Assembly (NCBI GenBank): GCA_016795485.1
Contig: JAEUHM010000004.1
Coordinates: 1 to 64,000, forward strand
Direction: 5' to 3'
Length of the DNA stretch: 64,000 bases
DNA from: Verrucomicrobiaceae bacterium
Lineage (GTDB): Bacteria; Verrucomicrobiota; Verrucomicrobiia; Verrucomicrobiales; Verrucomicrobiaceae
Shown here one piece after another: positions 1-8,705 of the stretch (positions within the stretch are counted from its first letter, which is position 1; each line of letters opens with the position of its first letter). A model generated the notes under the pieces. It was given only the letters and a program-made list of their open reading frames with translations. It was not told the DNA's origin and made no database searches. Made by a program: the position numbers and the translations under genes.

Positions 1-1
1 C

Positions 2-451
2 TGGAGGCACGAGTTCAACCACGAGCGACCGCACGAGAGCCTGGGGATGAAGTGTCCCGCACAGGTGTATGAGAACTCGCCTCGGGGTTACAAAGCCAGC
101 GAGCAAGTCATCCTCGCCTATGAAGGCATGGAGGCGAGGAAAGTGCAGCGCATGGGCTACATCAAGTATGCCAAAGAACGCTACCAACTCTCCACCGCGT
201 TGCGTGGGTGGGATGTTGGCCTGAAGGCGGCAGGGAGCGAGCGAGTAGAAGTGTATTTGGGCACCTTGTGCATCGGGCACTTGGATCTGGCGAGCCGAGC
301 GTTCAAAGCCGTGTTAGAGGCTGACAAAACAGGAGAAGAGGGGGGCAAGACAAAGGCACATCGTCTTGGGTCTGGCCCTCCTCTACGTTCGGCTACGCCT
401 CACTGCGAGAAGGGCCAGACCCAAGACGCCCCCAATCTACACGCAGCCTGA
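2..451 (+). CDS. IS481-like transposase, C-terminal part (5' end outside window)
   Basis: The reading frame is open from base 2 and begins WRHEFNHERPHESLGMKCPA, which is the end of an rve/DDE integrase core (the NxERPHxxLG motif) as in IS481-family transposases. It continues into the small beta-rich tail typical of that family (VYLGTLCIGHLD). The catalytic DDE residues would lie upstream of the window, so activity cannot be judged. The last 30 or so residues are encoded by a large inverted repeat and look non-homologous, suggesting the original stop was replaced or that the IS end is composite. The ATG at 47 is internal and not the true start. Confidence 0.8.
   Translation, partial: WRHEFNHERPHESLGMKCPAQVYENSPRGYKASEQVILAYEGMEARKVQRMGYIKYAKERYQLSTALRGWDVGLKAAGSERVEVYLGTLCIGHLDLASRAFKAVLEADKTGEEGGKTKAHRLGSGPPLRSATPHCEKGQTQDAPNLHAA
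362..428. repeat. 18-bp perfect inverted repeat within the transposase 3' end
   Basis: Arms at 362-379 (CGTCTTGGGTCTGGCCCT) and 411-428 are perfect reverse complements separated by 31 bases. The element sits inside the annotated reading frame of the transposase tail and would form a very stable hairpin. It may be a transcription terminator or a REP-like insertion. No T-run follows it directly. Confidence 0.8.
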
Positions 452-508
452 AAACGACAGTTGACCCCACCTTGCCCACACCCTAAACCATAACCCAATC
501 ACACCATG

Positions 509-550
509 TGTTACCTATGTCCTGAACCAAAGGTGTTACCGATGTCCTGA
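509..550. repeat. Tandem 17-bp repeats, probable IS end
   Basis: TGTTACC(T/G)ATGTCCTGA occurs at 509-525 and again at 534-550, 25 bases apart and differing at one position. Closely spaced copies of such a motif just outside the transposase are consistent with transposase-binding repeats at the right end of the element. No target-site duplication can be checked because the left end is outside the window. Confidence 0.6.
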
Positions 551-605
551 CTGAGCCTCTGGTTCTGAAATTCTACTGCCCCCATTCTACTGCCTGATTC
601 TTGGT

Positions 606-3600
606 TCACGGCACCCAAACAAAGTCACGGTGAGTGATGAGGCTCCAGACGATGTCTTCATAGACCTCTCGCCATTCAGGTCGCAGGCGTGGATCAGGGC
701 TGGGGCCTGTTTGGACGCGGTTTTCGATCTCTTGCTGGATGGTGTTGGCGTCGGGAGTGACGTGATTGAGCCAAGTGACGAGGCGGAGCGGTTTGAGCGG
801 CGTGGGGACTACGATTTCATTTTGGGGCGTGAGTCGGCTTTCAAATCCTGAACGCAAATCTGACAGGAAGGAGTCCTTTTCGGAAGGTTGCGGGCTGCGA
901 TTGAGAAATCGGAGAAACAACTGCTCGAGCAAGATTTCCGGTGATTTGGCTTCCACAGCCAGATCGGCCAGTTTCGACTTCCACGATGCTCGGGACAAGG
1001 TTTGGGTGAGGATGCCGTTTTCGAGGATGCCGGGCTGGAGGACGTTGGATTCGCTTTCGCGCACGAAGAGCGGTTTTTGGCGGGCTCCATTCCATCCGAA
1101 GGCCTCCAGCACGTTCACCACGGCCTGCGCACGCGGCAGGGCGAGGCTGGGGCGGTCACGTTCGTTGTTGAGGCTGGCGAACATCCAGGCACGACGCGGA
1201 AAGCCGAGGTCCTGGCGGTTTTGCAGCGTCTTCGAGCCGTCGTGAACGAAGGTCATGGGCTCGGAATCAATCGCAGCTCCGGCAGCGGCGTGCAGCGAGT
1301 CCACAATCTGTTCGGCGGTGAGTCGGCGACGTGCGGGTGACTGAAAAAAGCGCTCTTCGGGGCCAGCGAAAGCCAGATTTTCCAGACCAGCTTCGCGTTG
1401 ATAGGCCTGCGAAGTGACGATGAGCCGAATGATGTGTCGGACATCGTAGTTCGCGGTCAGCAGTTCGTTGGCGAGCCAATCGAGCAGCTCCGGGTGGCTG
1501 GCATCATGACCTTCCCAATCCTGAACGGGCTCCACAAAACCCGCGCCCATGAGTCGCTTCCAAAGGCGGTTCACGATGACGCGTGGGAAGCGACGATTCT
1601 CCGGCGAGGTGATCAGGGCCGCGATGCGCTCGCGGGTGTCCTTTGAATCTTCGAGCAAGGCATCGAGACCCGCGTTTTCCAAAGCGCCAGTGACAGTGGC
1701 AAAAGGCCAGACCGGCGTCACAGGCTCGTCCGGTTTCAGCGTCACGCGGATCAAGGACTCACGGGCCTTCTTTTCAAAGAACGCCGCAGGCACGCGGCTC
1801 GTCTTGGGCACCGTCACAGTCTTGCGCTCGAGCAACGCGGCGAGGGAATAGAGATCGCGCTGCGTGGTGCTGTGATAGGGCGAGTCATGACAGCGGGCGC
1901 ACTGCAACTCCACGCCGAGAAACGCAGCAGCGATGATGTGGCCCTTCGTCGCGAAGGGCGCATCGTTTTCACCTGCCTGCGCAAAACCAGCGCTGCCTCC
2001 GTGAGCGGCATCTCCACGCATCATGAGCAGTTCCGTGACCATGCGGTCGAGCGGTTTGTGATCGCGCAGAGAGTCGTGTAGGAACCAGCGAAACGGGCCG
2101 GTGCTGTTGAGCGAGGCATTGATCAGCGTGGGATTCTCTGCGAGCGCATCCAGCCAGTGGCTGATCTCGTGATCGGCGCAGCGTTCGTCCGCCAGCAGGC
2201 GATCAATGAGCTTCGTGCGTTTGTCAGGAGACGGATCCGCGAGAAAGGCGGTGACCTCATCCGCGGCAGGCGGCAGGCCGATGAGGTCGAGATAGATGCG
2301 GCGGAGAAAAGCCGCATCAGAGGTGATCGGCGTCTTCGCGAGTTTCGAGGCATCCACCGGCGGTGAAGGCCAAGGCGCACCATCGCGAATCCACGCTTCC
2401 AGCCGGGCGATCTGCTCCGGGTTCAATCGCTCGCCCGTGGGCGGCATGACGTGGTCTTCGTCATTGGAACGAACACGCTTCAGCAGCTCGCTCGCGGCTG
2501 GATCACCGGGAATGACAGCAGCCAGCTCCGAATCACCCGCCCGCAGCGCCGCCTCACGCGTGTTCAGCTTCAGCCCGCCCTTGTCCTTCTCGCCGTGGCA
2601 GCGGAAACACTGCTCGCGCAAGATCGGCAGCACCTCGCCATGGAAGGTTTTTGCGGCAGCGGAGTCCGCTGGGGTCGAGGCGAGTGCTTTCTCGATCTTC
2701 GCGTCGATGAAAGCATCCACCGGATGGCCTTGGCGCGGTGGTTTTGGCGCTGGATGCTGCTTCACCCATGCCTCGGCGATGCCGTGTCGCTTCTGCCAAA
2801 ACGCGTCGCGTGATTTCGCGGCTTCACGTCGATTGGCATCATCAAGACGCGCCAGCGAGGTTTCGATCTCAGCGAGCACTGGCCCGACCTGCGCATCCGT
2901 CAAAGGAAGCTCCGGTTTGCCCTCAGCACGAAGAATGGAAAACGCGTCATGCTTTGCCGACTCGAGGGCCACACAGACCTCGCCGGTGTCTGTGCGCATG
3001 TTTTTACCTCCTACGATCAACTCCAGCACGACGCGGCTCGTCTTCTGTGGCGAGGCGGTCACCATTCCGAAGACCTCTTGTTGCTTGTAGCCCTTCACCC
3101 GCACACCGGGATGCGGCGGTTCGGCCAGCGGCGTCAGCGGATCAAAACCATTCTCGCCATTGCCGACAGCGGGCTGCGTTTCAGCGATCAATTTGCCATC
3201 CACCCACAGGCGGGCGAGTCCACGCGTGCGCAGCATCAGGCGATGCGATCCCTGCGGCAACGGCACGTCCGAGGCCATGCGCAGCACCACGGGAGCCGCC
3301 CATGCCGAGCGAATGCCCCAGTCATCGTAACGCAAAGGCATGCGCGGCAGCAGAAAGGCATCACCCGACCAGCGGAGGCTCTCCTTCAGCGTCTCCAGCG
3401 AGTTCGGCCAACGATTCGAGGCACTGTGGCCTTCATTCACCTGCACCAACACCTTGCACTCTTCGATTTTTCCCAGCTCCGGCATCTTCGCCACCTCGGG
3501 CTGGATCACCTGCGGTCCATCTTTGCGCCGGCAATGCTTCGCGATCTCCGCATCGCTAAGCGCCCGACGATGAATCGCCACGCCATCGAGAAATCCCGTC

Positions 3601-4319
3601 AGACTGTTGCCAGCGCTCCCACCCAGCGATGAGCCGATCCACACATCGTCATCATCCACCACCGGTGCCTTCGTGGTGGCTCCATCGACACTCCAGTTGC
3701 CATCGGTTGCCACACCGTCGATCCATCCACGCATCGTTTCCGGTTTCCCAAACTCATAAGCCACCGCCACATGATGCCAGCCTGACTTGATCTGAAAAGA
3801 CGCCGTTGAGTTCCAGAGGTGCCAGGTGTTGCCACCACCGGGTGCGGGAGCGCTGGCAAAGAGAAAACTCAGATGCGCCAGCCCCTCGTTCCCGCCAATG
3901 ACACGCAGCGACCAGTTTTGATTGTTGCGGGCGAAGTGCGGCGAGTTCGTGCGGCCTTTGCCGATCAAATACACCGGCTGCCCTGGGCCGATCTTGTCCA
4001 CCTTCACCCACGCCTCCAGCGTGATGGCATCGCCCTTCGTGAAATCGAACGGACTCTGCGCTCCCGAGTCCTTGATCTCGTAACGAGAGCCTTTGCCCTG
4101 CAATTGAATCGACGTGTTGTTCGCCTCAAAGTCTGGAAACTCCGGCGGCCGAGGCCCCGCCTGATCCCGCACCACGCCCCCGACCGCCATCAACGGAGCC
4201 GACTCCTCCTGCCCAAAGTCCAGTTGCAGCACCGGCTTGGCCTCATTCGCCTGAAGCCCCATGCCTGAGGCAAGGAAGAGACCGGATAGGAATAAGCGGT
4301 GGATGGAGATGAGCTTCAT
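606..4319 (-). CDS. Exported LamG / cytochrome-c-like / DUF1549-DUF1553 protein
   Basis: A 1237-residue protein from the preferred ATG at 4319, which gives a clean signal peptide (MKLISIHRLFLSGLFLASG); the longer reading from 4349 adds ten polar residues before it. Domain order: LamG/concanavalin-like lectin domain (about residues 70-260), a PSCyt1 cytochrome-c-like segment with REQCFRCHG (CxxCH, haem attachment), DUF1549 (FLRRIYLDLIGLPP, later CARCHDSPYH, a second CxxCH), and a C-terminal DUF1553 (VIVNRLWKRLMGAGFVEP, YQRE). This architecture is a hallmark of Planctomycetes and Verrucomicrobia and usually accompanies sulfatases and glycan-degradation genes; its biochemical role is not established. 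Monocistronic. Confidence 0.9.
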   Translation of the reverse strand: MKLISIHRLFLSGLFLASGMGLQANEAKPVLQLDFGQEESAPLMAVGGVVRDQAGPRPPEFPDFEANNTSIQLQGKGSRYEIKDSGAQSPFDFTKGDAITLEAWVKVDKIGPGQPVYLIGKGRTNSPHFARNNQNWSLRVIGGNEGLAHLSFLFASAPAPGGGNTWHLWNSTASFQIKSGWHHVAVAYEFGKPETMRGWIDGVATDGNWSVDGATTKAPVVDDDDVWIGSSLGGSAGNSLTGFLDGVAIHRRALSDAEIAKHCRRKDGPQVIQPEVAKMPELGKIEECKVLVQVNEGHSASNRWPNSLETLKESLRWSGDAFLLPRMPLRYDDWGIRSAWAAPVVLRMASDVPLPQGSHRLMLRTRGLARLWVDGKLIAETQPAVGNGENGFDPLTPLAEPPHPGVRVKGYKQQEVFGMVTASPQKTSRVVLELIVGGKNMRTDTGEVCVALESAKHDAFSILRAEGKPELPLTDAQVGPVLAEIETSLARLDDANRREAAKSRDAFWQKRHGIAEAWVKQHPAPKPPRQGHPVDAFIDAKIEKALASTPADSAAAKTFHGEVLPILREQCFRCHGEKDKGGLKLNTREAALRAGDSELAAVIPGDPAASELLKRVRSNDEDHVMPPTGERLNPEQIARLEAWIRDGAPWPSPPVDASKLAKTPITSDAAFLRRIYLDLIGLPPAADEVTAFLADPSPDKRTKLIDRLLADERCADHEISHWLDALAENPTLINASLNSTGPFRWFLHDSLRDHKPLDRMVTELLMMRGDAAHGGSAGFAQAGENDAPFATKGHIIAAAFLGVELQCARCHDSPYHSTTQRDLYSLAALLERKTVTVPKTSRVPAAFFEKKARESLIRVTLKPDEPVTPVWPFATVTGALENAGLDALLEDSKDTRERIAALITSPENRRFPRVIVNRLWKRLMGAGFVEPVQDWEGHDASHPELLDWLANELLTANYDVRHIIRLIVTSQAYQREAGLENLAFAGPEERFFQSPARRRLTAEQIVDSLHAAAGAAIDSEPMTFVHDGSKTLQNRQDLGFPRRAWMFASLNNERDRPSLALPRAQAVVNVLEAFGWNGARQKPLFVRESESNVLQPGILENGILTQTLSRASWKSKLADLAVEAKSPEILLEQLFLRFLNRSPQPSEKDSFLSDLRSGFESRLTPQNEIVVPTPLKPLRLVTWLNHVTPDANTIQQEIENRVQTGPSPDPRLRPEWREVYEDIVWSLITHRDFVWVP

Positions 4320-4433
4320 TCGGGCACAACAGGATGGAACAATACGCACAGACTCGTTGAATCACGCTGAGTGATGGAGAATGAAGGGCGAATCCAAAAG
4401 GCTTTGGACTGCCCAAGATGAACCCGGAAAAAA

Positions 4434-4976
4434 TCACTCTGCCACAGCCGCTCGACAAGAGTTCCACCATTGTTTTAAAGCGTGGCTTTTGGGCGGAAGA
4501 TACCTGGCACGAGTCTCGACGAGCTTGAGGAGAACACCCACAGCCTCGTCATCGGCCTTGGTTTGCTGTGACCAAGCGTGAAGCAAATCCGGCGTCGTCA
4601 GCATGGTCGCCAGCAAACCACGGCGCTGGGCGATATTGAATGCTCTGCGATCATCGATTGCGATGGCGAGATGACGAGCTTCGGCGATGGCAAGTGACAT
4701 GGCTTCGCCATCGTCCACCAGTGCTGAGTATTCCACATACCCCTCTATCTCAGATGGCTCCAGGGCGACAACTTCGATGAGCTGGCTGCGAATGAAGGGT
4801 TGCAGGTCGAGCGGCTCCATCTCGCCGGTTTCTGCGTTTCGTAGTGCCAGCACCTCGTTACGAACAGCCTCACAGATCACAAATCGCCAGCCAGATTGGC
4901 GTGCGATTTCTTCAAAGGCTTCGGTGGCGAGCAAGTTCACCAGCACAGAAGCGTCTGTGATGAGCAGGGGCTTCAT
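4434..4976 (-). CDS. PIN-domain protein, probable toxin nuclease
   Basis: A 180-residue PIN-fold protein. It begins MKPLLITDASVLVNLL, giving the first acidic residue (Asp8), followed by CEAVRNEVLAL (Glu), DDGEAMSLAIAEAR (Asp/Glu) and IAIDDRRAF (Asp), which is the spacing of PIN metal-binding acids. PIN proteins are Mg-dependent RNases, commonly VapC-type toxins. It is last in a four-gene minus-strand operon, 9 bp after an XRE-M78 peptidase gene; that neighbour is the likely antitoxin/regulator, replacing the small VapB normally seen. Target RNA cannot be inferred. Confidence 0.8.
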   Translation of the reverse strand: MKPLLITDASVLVNLLATEAFEEIARQSGWRFVICEAVRNEVLALRNAETGEMEPLDLQPFIRSQLIEVVALEPSEIEGYVEYSALVDDGEAMSLAIAEARHLAIAIDDRRAFNIAQRRGLLATMLTTPDLLHAWSQQTKADDEAVGVLLKLVETRARYLPPKSHALKQWWNSCRAAVAE

Positions 4977-4985
4977 GAGAGAGTG

Positions 4986-6212
4986 CTAGGAGACGACAGG
5001 CTCGGAAAGATCAGGAAGGTCCACGGGTTCGTAGCCATCGTCACCCGCGCTATCCACGAGTAGCGACAGACGCTCAAGCTCCAAGCGGGCGGAGACGCGG
5101 TCCGTGCGAAGCATTTTGGCCAACTGCCCCTCCGTGATCTCCGCGCGATCTTCATACGCATTCTTTGCCAGCAACCGGAAACGCAGTGGAAGCATCGGCT
5201 GTGGAGAAATCGGGTTCGCAAGCCCAAGGCTGCGACGGGCCTGCTCAGGCCTGAATCCGCGTTTCTTCAACTCCTCCCATTTTCCAAATGGCAGCCGCTT
5301 TAGTTCCTCCAGCCGACGAAACATCGCCTCGGCAGAGACACGGAAGAGGGCGGCCATGGCCATCACATCTGCAATGGTCACACCCTTCCCATGGGCTTGC
5401 ACCGACTCGGAGAGACGACGAGTCACCCCGGAGCGCGGCATCAAAAAGTTTTTCGCAAAAGCATCCGCAAAGCGCTCGGCGGCATTTTTTCCCCACGCAC
5501 CATGGACGAGGTCCACATCGGCCTGATACCGCGTGGTGAGAAAGTGACCGTATTCATGAGCCAGCGACCAGTTGCCGCGCTGAGGCGGATGCTTGCGATT
5601 GATCGCAATGCAGGCACCGAGTTCGTCATTACAGGCAAAGAGTCCTCCCACCCGTTGCGGCAGGTCCACATAAAAAACGCGAATGCCCATGGACTCCTCC
5701 AGCAGAGCACGCAAATCGGGAATCGGAGCGTCTCCGAGCCCCAAACGAGTGCGCTCAGCGGATGCCACATCTTCTCCCAAATGATCTGGGGTCGTTCCTG
5801 GCACATCGAGCGAGTAAACAGGTGGAAAAGTGGAACGAGTCGGCCGGCCATTGATCCTCTCCAGCAGTGCGTAGTCCTCGGCGAGAGCTTCGAGTTCCGT
5901 CGCACAAGAAATCACCTCCGCCTCCGAGACACCTTCTTCACCAGGCGGCAGCCTGAACTGCGGCACAAAGGGCTGCACGTTTGCCCGGCGACCGACAAAA
6001 TCGCCCGGCGCACGGCCATAGAGTTTCGCCATGTCCACCAGTTCGGCAGGCTGCAGCTTTCGCTCGCCTTTCTCAATCGCGACGAGCGTGGTGCGGACCA
6101 TGCCGAGCTTCTCGGCGACATCGTGCTGGGTCAGGCCGCACGCTTTACGGGCCTGCTGGAGACGTTCGCCAAGCAGTTTCGGTGGAATGACTTCTGAGGT
6201 TGGGGTTGGCAT
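4986..6212 (-). CDS. XRE helix-turn-helix / ImmA-IrrE (M78) metallopeptidase fusion
   Basis: 408 residues. The N-terminal HTH occupies about residues 14-68 (LGERLQQARKACGLTQHDVA with recognition helix near RTTLVAIEKGERK). The M78 peptidase signature HEYGH lies at residues 219-223 (SLAHEYGHF), supplying two zinc ligands and the catalytic Glu. Such fusions act as autorepressors that cleave a partner or themselves to derepress mobile elements, stress genes or toxins. The gene sits between the QueC-like gene (21 bp upstream) and the PIN gene (9 bp downstream), so it is likely both the operon repressor and the PIN partner. The half-sites at 8375-8450 are its plausible operator. Confidence 0.85.
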   Translation of the reverse strand: MPTPTSEVIPPKLLGERLQQARKACGLTQHDVAEKLGMVRTTLVAIEKGERKLQPAELVDMAKLYGRAPGDFVGRRANVQPFVPQFRLPPGEEGVSEAEVISCATELEALAEDYALLERINGRPTRSTFPPVYSLDVPGTTPDHLGEDVASAERTRLGLGDAPIPDLRALLEESMGIRVFYVDLPQRVGGLFACNDELGACIAINRKHPPQRGNWSLAHEYGHFLTTRYQADVDLVHGAWGKNAAERFADAFAKNFLMPRSGVTRRLSESVQAHGKGVTIADVMAMAALFRVSAEAMFRRLEELKRLPFGKWEELKKRGFRPEQARRSLGLANPISPQPMLPLRFRLLAKNAYEDRAEITEGQLAKMLRTDRVSARLELERLSLLVDSAGDDGYEPVDLPDLSEPVVS

Positions 6213-6233
6213 TTTAGAAGGTGTTTTCGATAG

Positions 6234-7697
6234 TCAGGCCGCAAGCGCAAGATGGTGGGCGGCTTTCCTCACTTGCGTGAATTGATCCCATTCCGCCCAG
6301 TAGGCACGATAAAGACCAACAATAGCGGCAATAGCTTGCTCATGGTTGACGCTCATGTGTTTTGCGGCAGCCAGAACCGAACTTCTCAGGCTGGGATAGA
6401 GGCCGCAGAGCGCATTCCATGGATCGGGAGAGCTGAGGCACTTATTCATCTCGAATCCCTGAGAGGAGGTTCTGAAGAATGCCATTTCATCTGCGTTCCG
6501 TGACAGACGCGAATGGGCAGTAATGTCCGTCGTGTAAAGGTCAGCAGAGTCATTTACACAGGCAGCTTGTAGTGCTGACCTGCGGAGCAAGCAGGAAGAG
6601 CAGACGCCGCATTGATCTTCTCTCTTCGGATAGTTTGGGAAGCGGTCACACGAGAACGAAAGCTCGACCAAGTCGGAATTGAGTTTCACAGGCACCGTCG
6701 AACACATCTGGGCCTTCGTGGTAAAGACGTATGGATTCGTGATTCGAAAATCACAGTCGAACAGTTTGGATAGCAGCGATGCCATTCCATTCAGAAAGGC
6801 TGGATGAGTGCCTCGACTCGTCTGGCTGCCCAACTGTGAACGATCTACAGGCAGATTGAAGCTGCCGATGCCATTCTCAAAGAGGTGTAGCTGGTTGGAA
6901 CCACCCATCATTGCGGTAATTGCACCTAACGCGGTATGGACGAAAGCACGCGTGCGTTGGGTCGGCTCCATCGCGTAGGAATCCAACTTCATCTGCATTC
7001 CGTAGCTAACAGGAAGCCAAGCTATGCGATTCGGGTATCTTTGACTGACTTTCTCCACGCACTTCTCCTGTAGCTCCCTCATTCGTGAGTGCGTCTGTCC
7101 TGACACAAGCATCCACCGAGTGTCGCTTGATTCCAAATGGTTCAGCAGTCCTGCCAAAGAATCCAATCCACCGCTAAACAGTGCAACTTGCCCGGAGCGA
7201 GCTGAGGCTGCCCTACAGTCCATCCAATCTTGGGTCTCCGTGTTAGTGCGCTGTCTGCCTTCGATAAAATCAATGCTCCAGTCATCCTCGGTCAAAAATG
7301 CCAGCAAAGATTCCAGTTCAGCTTTCGCAGCGATCCAGCGCCCCTTCTCCACGACAGGCACAGAAAGCCTGACTGACCTTCGCCAGCAAGGAGCTGCATT
7401 CACGCCGCATGGTCGGCGGGGCGCGAAGCGATCAGCCAAATACACAGCAAGTGCCAACCACTGAAGATCCACGTGGAGGCTGGATAGAGGCCCCTGAAAG
7501 AACCTGGAAATGGCTTCGAGGTCTGCATCAAACTCCTGTCCCTCAAATGCAGAGACTCTTCCTTTTGACCCGGTGCAGAGCCTCGAAAAGGTCCAATCGG
7601 CTCGAAACTGGAAAAGGAACTCTGGCCTCGCGGAAATGCTCCCAGAGGGCTTTTGCCTCGGCTTTAGCGAGCGTCCGATCTGGAAAAGTTGGTTCAT
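6234..7697 (-). CDS. QueC-like PP-loop ATP-pyrophosphatase, QatC-like, probable defence enzyme
   Basis: 487 residues, about twice the size of housekeeping QueC (about 230). The PP-loop SGGLDS is at residues 175-180 and a QueC-type zinc site is present as Cys350, Cys363, Cys366 and Cys369 (CGVCSSC). The first 170 residues are an extension not found in QueC. Long QueC paralogues with such extensions are known in anti-phage operons (QatC of Qat, Cap9 of type IV CBASS), where they act on a protein partner rather than in queuosine synthesis. No queD, queE, queF, QatA or QatD is present here. Start overlaps the upstream stop by 4 bp (ATGA), so translation is coupled. Substrate unknown. Confidence 0.75.
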   Translation of the reverse strand: MNQLFQIGRSLKPRQKPSGSISARPEFLFQFRADWTFSRLCTGSKGRVSAFEGQEFDADLEAISRFFQGPLSSLHVDLQWLALAVYLADRFAPRRPCGVNAAPCWRRSVRLSVPVVEKGRWIAAKAELESLLAFLTEDDWSIDFIEGRQRTNTETQDWMDCRAASARSGQVALFSGGLDSLAGLLNHLESSDTRWMLVSGQTHSRMRELQEKCVEKVSQRYPNRIAWLPVSYGMQMKLDSYAMEPTQRTRAFVHTALGAITAMMGGSNQLHLFENGIGSFNLPVDRSQLGSQTSRGTHPAFLNGMASLLSKLFDCDFRITNPYVFTTKAQMCSTVPVKLNSDLVELSFSCDRFPNYPKREDQCGVCSSCLLRRSALQAACVNDSADLYTTDITAHSRLSRNADEMAFFRTSSQGFEMNKCLSSPDPWNALCGLYPSLRSSVLAAAKHMSVNHEQAIAAIVGLYRAYWAEWDQFTQVRKAAHHLALAA

Positions 7698-8344
7698 GGC
7701 GCGAGCACCTCCGATTCAAGACTCTCTGCTGAATTGTCGATTGCCATTTCACTCACGTTGACCTTGCTCCGGCGCCCCGTAGGCGAGTTCAGAACATCGC
7801 GAGCAAGCTCACGAAGATCATCTGCTGCCAAATGCTCGATGGCTGCCATATCCGCTTTGCATTGCTCAGGAGTGAGATGGCGATGAAATGCATGGTAATC
7901 CTCCATCGGAGAAACAGCCAACTGTCTGAAGAGATCCAAAACAACCATCTCGCTGATCTGGCTCTGATCTAGCGATGCGGCTTTGCCAATCTTGCCTTGG
8001 ATGATCTGTTCTTTCAGCCTGTCGGCGGCATCTAGAATGTGCCTCGTTGAGTCATGTGCATTGTAGATTGCTCCGATCATCGATAACTCGCGCTGAAAGG
8101 CCTCTGAATTGAAGCCCGCGTCACACGACAGTAAGCTCGAAGAGTCGTGAACGCCGTTGGCAAGGCTCACCAAAGCCAGACAAACCGGTTTCAAGGCATG
8201 CAAAGGCCGGGATTTGATTTCCAATCGCAAGCCCTTCGCCAAAGCCGGGGCAATCTCCGTCAGTTCACGCCCCTCTTTCGACAGGCGATAGGAGACGCCA
8301 TAAAGCTTCTTTCTCCGAGTAAAGTCTTCGCCATCTGCTGCCAT
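7694..8344 (-). CDS. Unrecognised protein, first gene of the QueC-like operon
   Basis: 216 residues, no family recognised. The N terminus (MAADGEDFTRRKKLYGVSYR) is basic, the middle is predicted largely helical (KPVCLALVSLANGV, ILDAADRLKEQIIQGK), and the C terminus is acidic and Ser-rich (SEMAIDNSAESLESEVLAP). No signal peptide or membrane segment. It overlaps the QueC-like gene by 4 bp, so the two products are probably made in fixed ratio and may interact. By position it could be the partner or substrate of the QueC-like enzyme, as QatB is for QatC, but it lacks an N-terminal glycine and no sequence similarity to QatB is evident by eye. Confidence 0.7.
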   Translation of the reverse strand: MAADGEDFTRRKKLYGVSYRLSKEGRELTEIAPALAKGLRLEIKSRPLHALKPVCLALVSLANGVHDSSSLLSCDAGFNSEAFQRELSMIGAIYNAHDSTRHILDAADRLKEQIIQGKIGKAASLDQSQISEMVVLDLFRQLAVSPMEDYHAFHRHLTPEQCKADMAAIEHLAADDLRELARDVLNSPTGRRSKVNVSEMAIDNSAESLESEVLAP

Positions 8345-8374
8345 AGTCCTTGGTGGGTTTGTTCAGCTACAATG

Positions 8375-8450
8375 TGACAGGTTTGCCAACTCGGTCAAGA
8401 ATAAACTGACATTGTCATAACTTGTCAGTCATAAAATGAGCAAAATGTCA
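8375..8450 (-). promoter_or_regulatory. Cluster of TGACA/TGTCA half-sites upstream of the QueC-like operon
   Basis: Five half-sites occur in 76 bp: TGACA 8375-8379, the near-palindrome TGACATTGTCA 8407-8417, TGTCA 8423-8427 and TGTCA 8446-8450. A TTGACC -35-like hexamer on the minus strand (8398-8393) sits among them, with no convincing -10. The arrangement looks like an operator array, most simply for the XRE protein of this operon. The remaining sequence of the 8345-8705 gap shows no gene I can support. Confidence 0.55.
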
Positions 8451-8705
8451 TCATCTTGGCGGCATGAGCTTCCCTGGCGAGATATTGACCCCTTGCAGGG
8501 GAGACGATGTCACCCGCTTTACAGACCTTGGCTACTCTTCGGTAACGGATGACGGCGGGTGAAGACTTTGAGGACGCTCACCATCTGCCGTTCAGATTTT
8601 CGGGTGTTTATGGGTGTGTTTGCAGGTGCTGGAGCCCGCGATGCTAAAAAGCTACACCCTTCTCCATTCCCATGAGTCGCTCTCGATCTGTCCTAGCAGC
8701 CAGAT

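Noticed and set aside
6234-7697. Assignment of the QueC-like gene to queuosine biosynthesis
   Set aside because: It is twice the size of QueC, has an extra N-terminal region, and sits in an operon with an M78 peptidase and PIN nuclease, with no other queuosine genes nearby.
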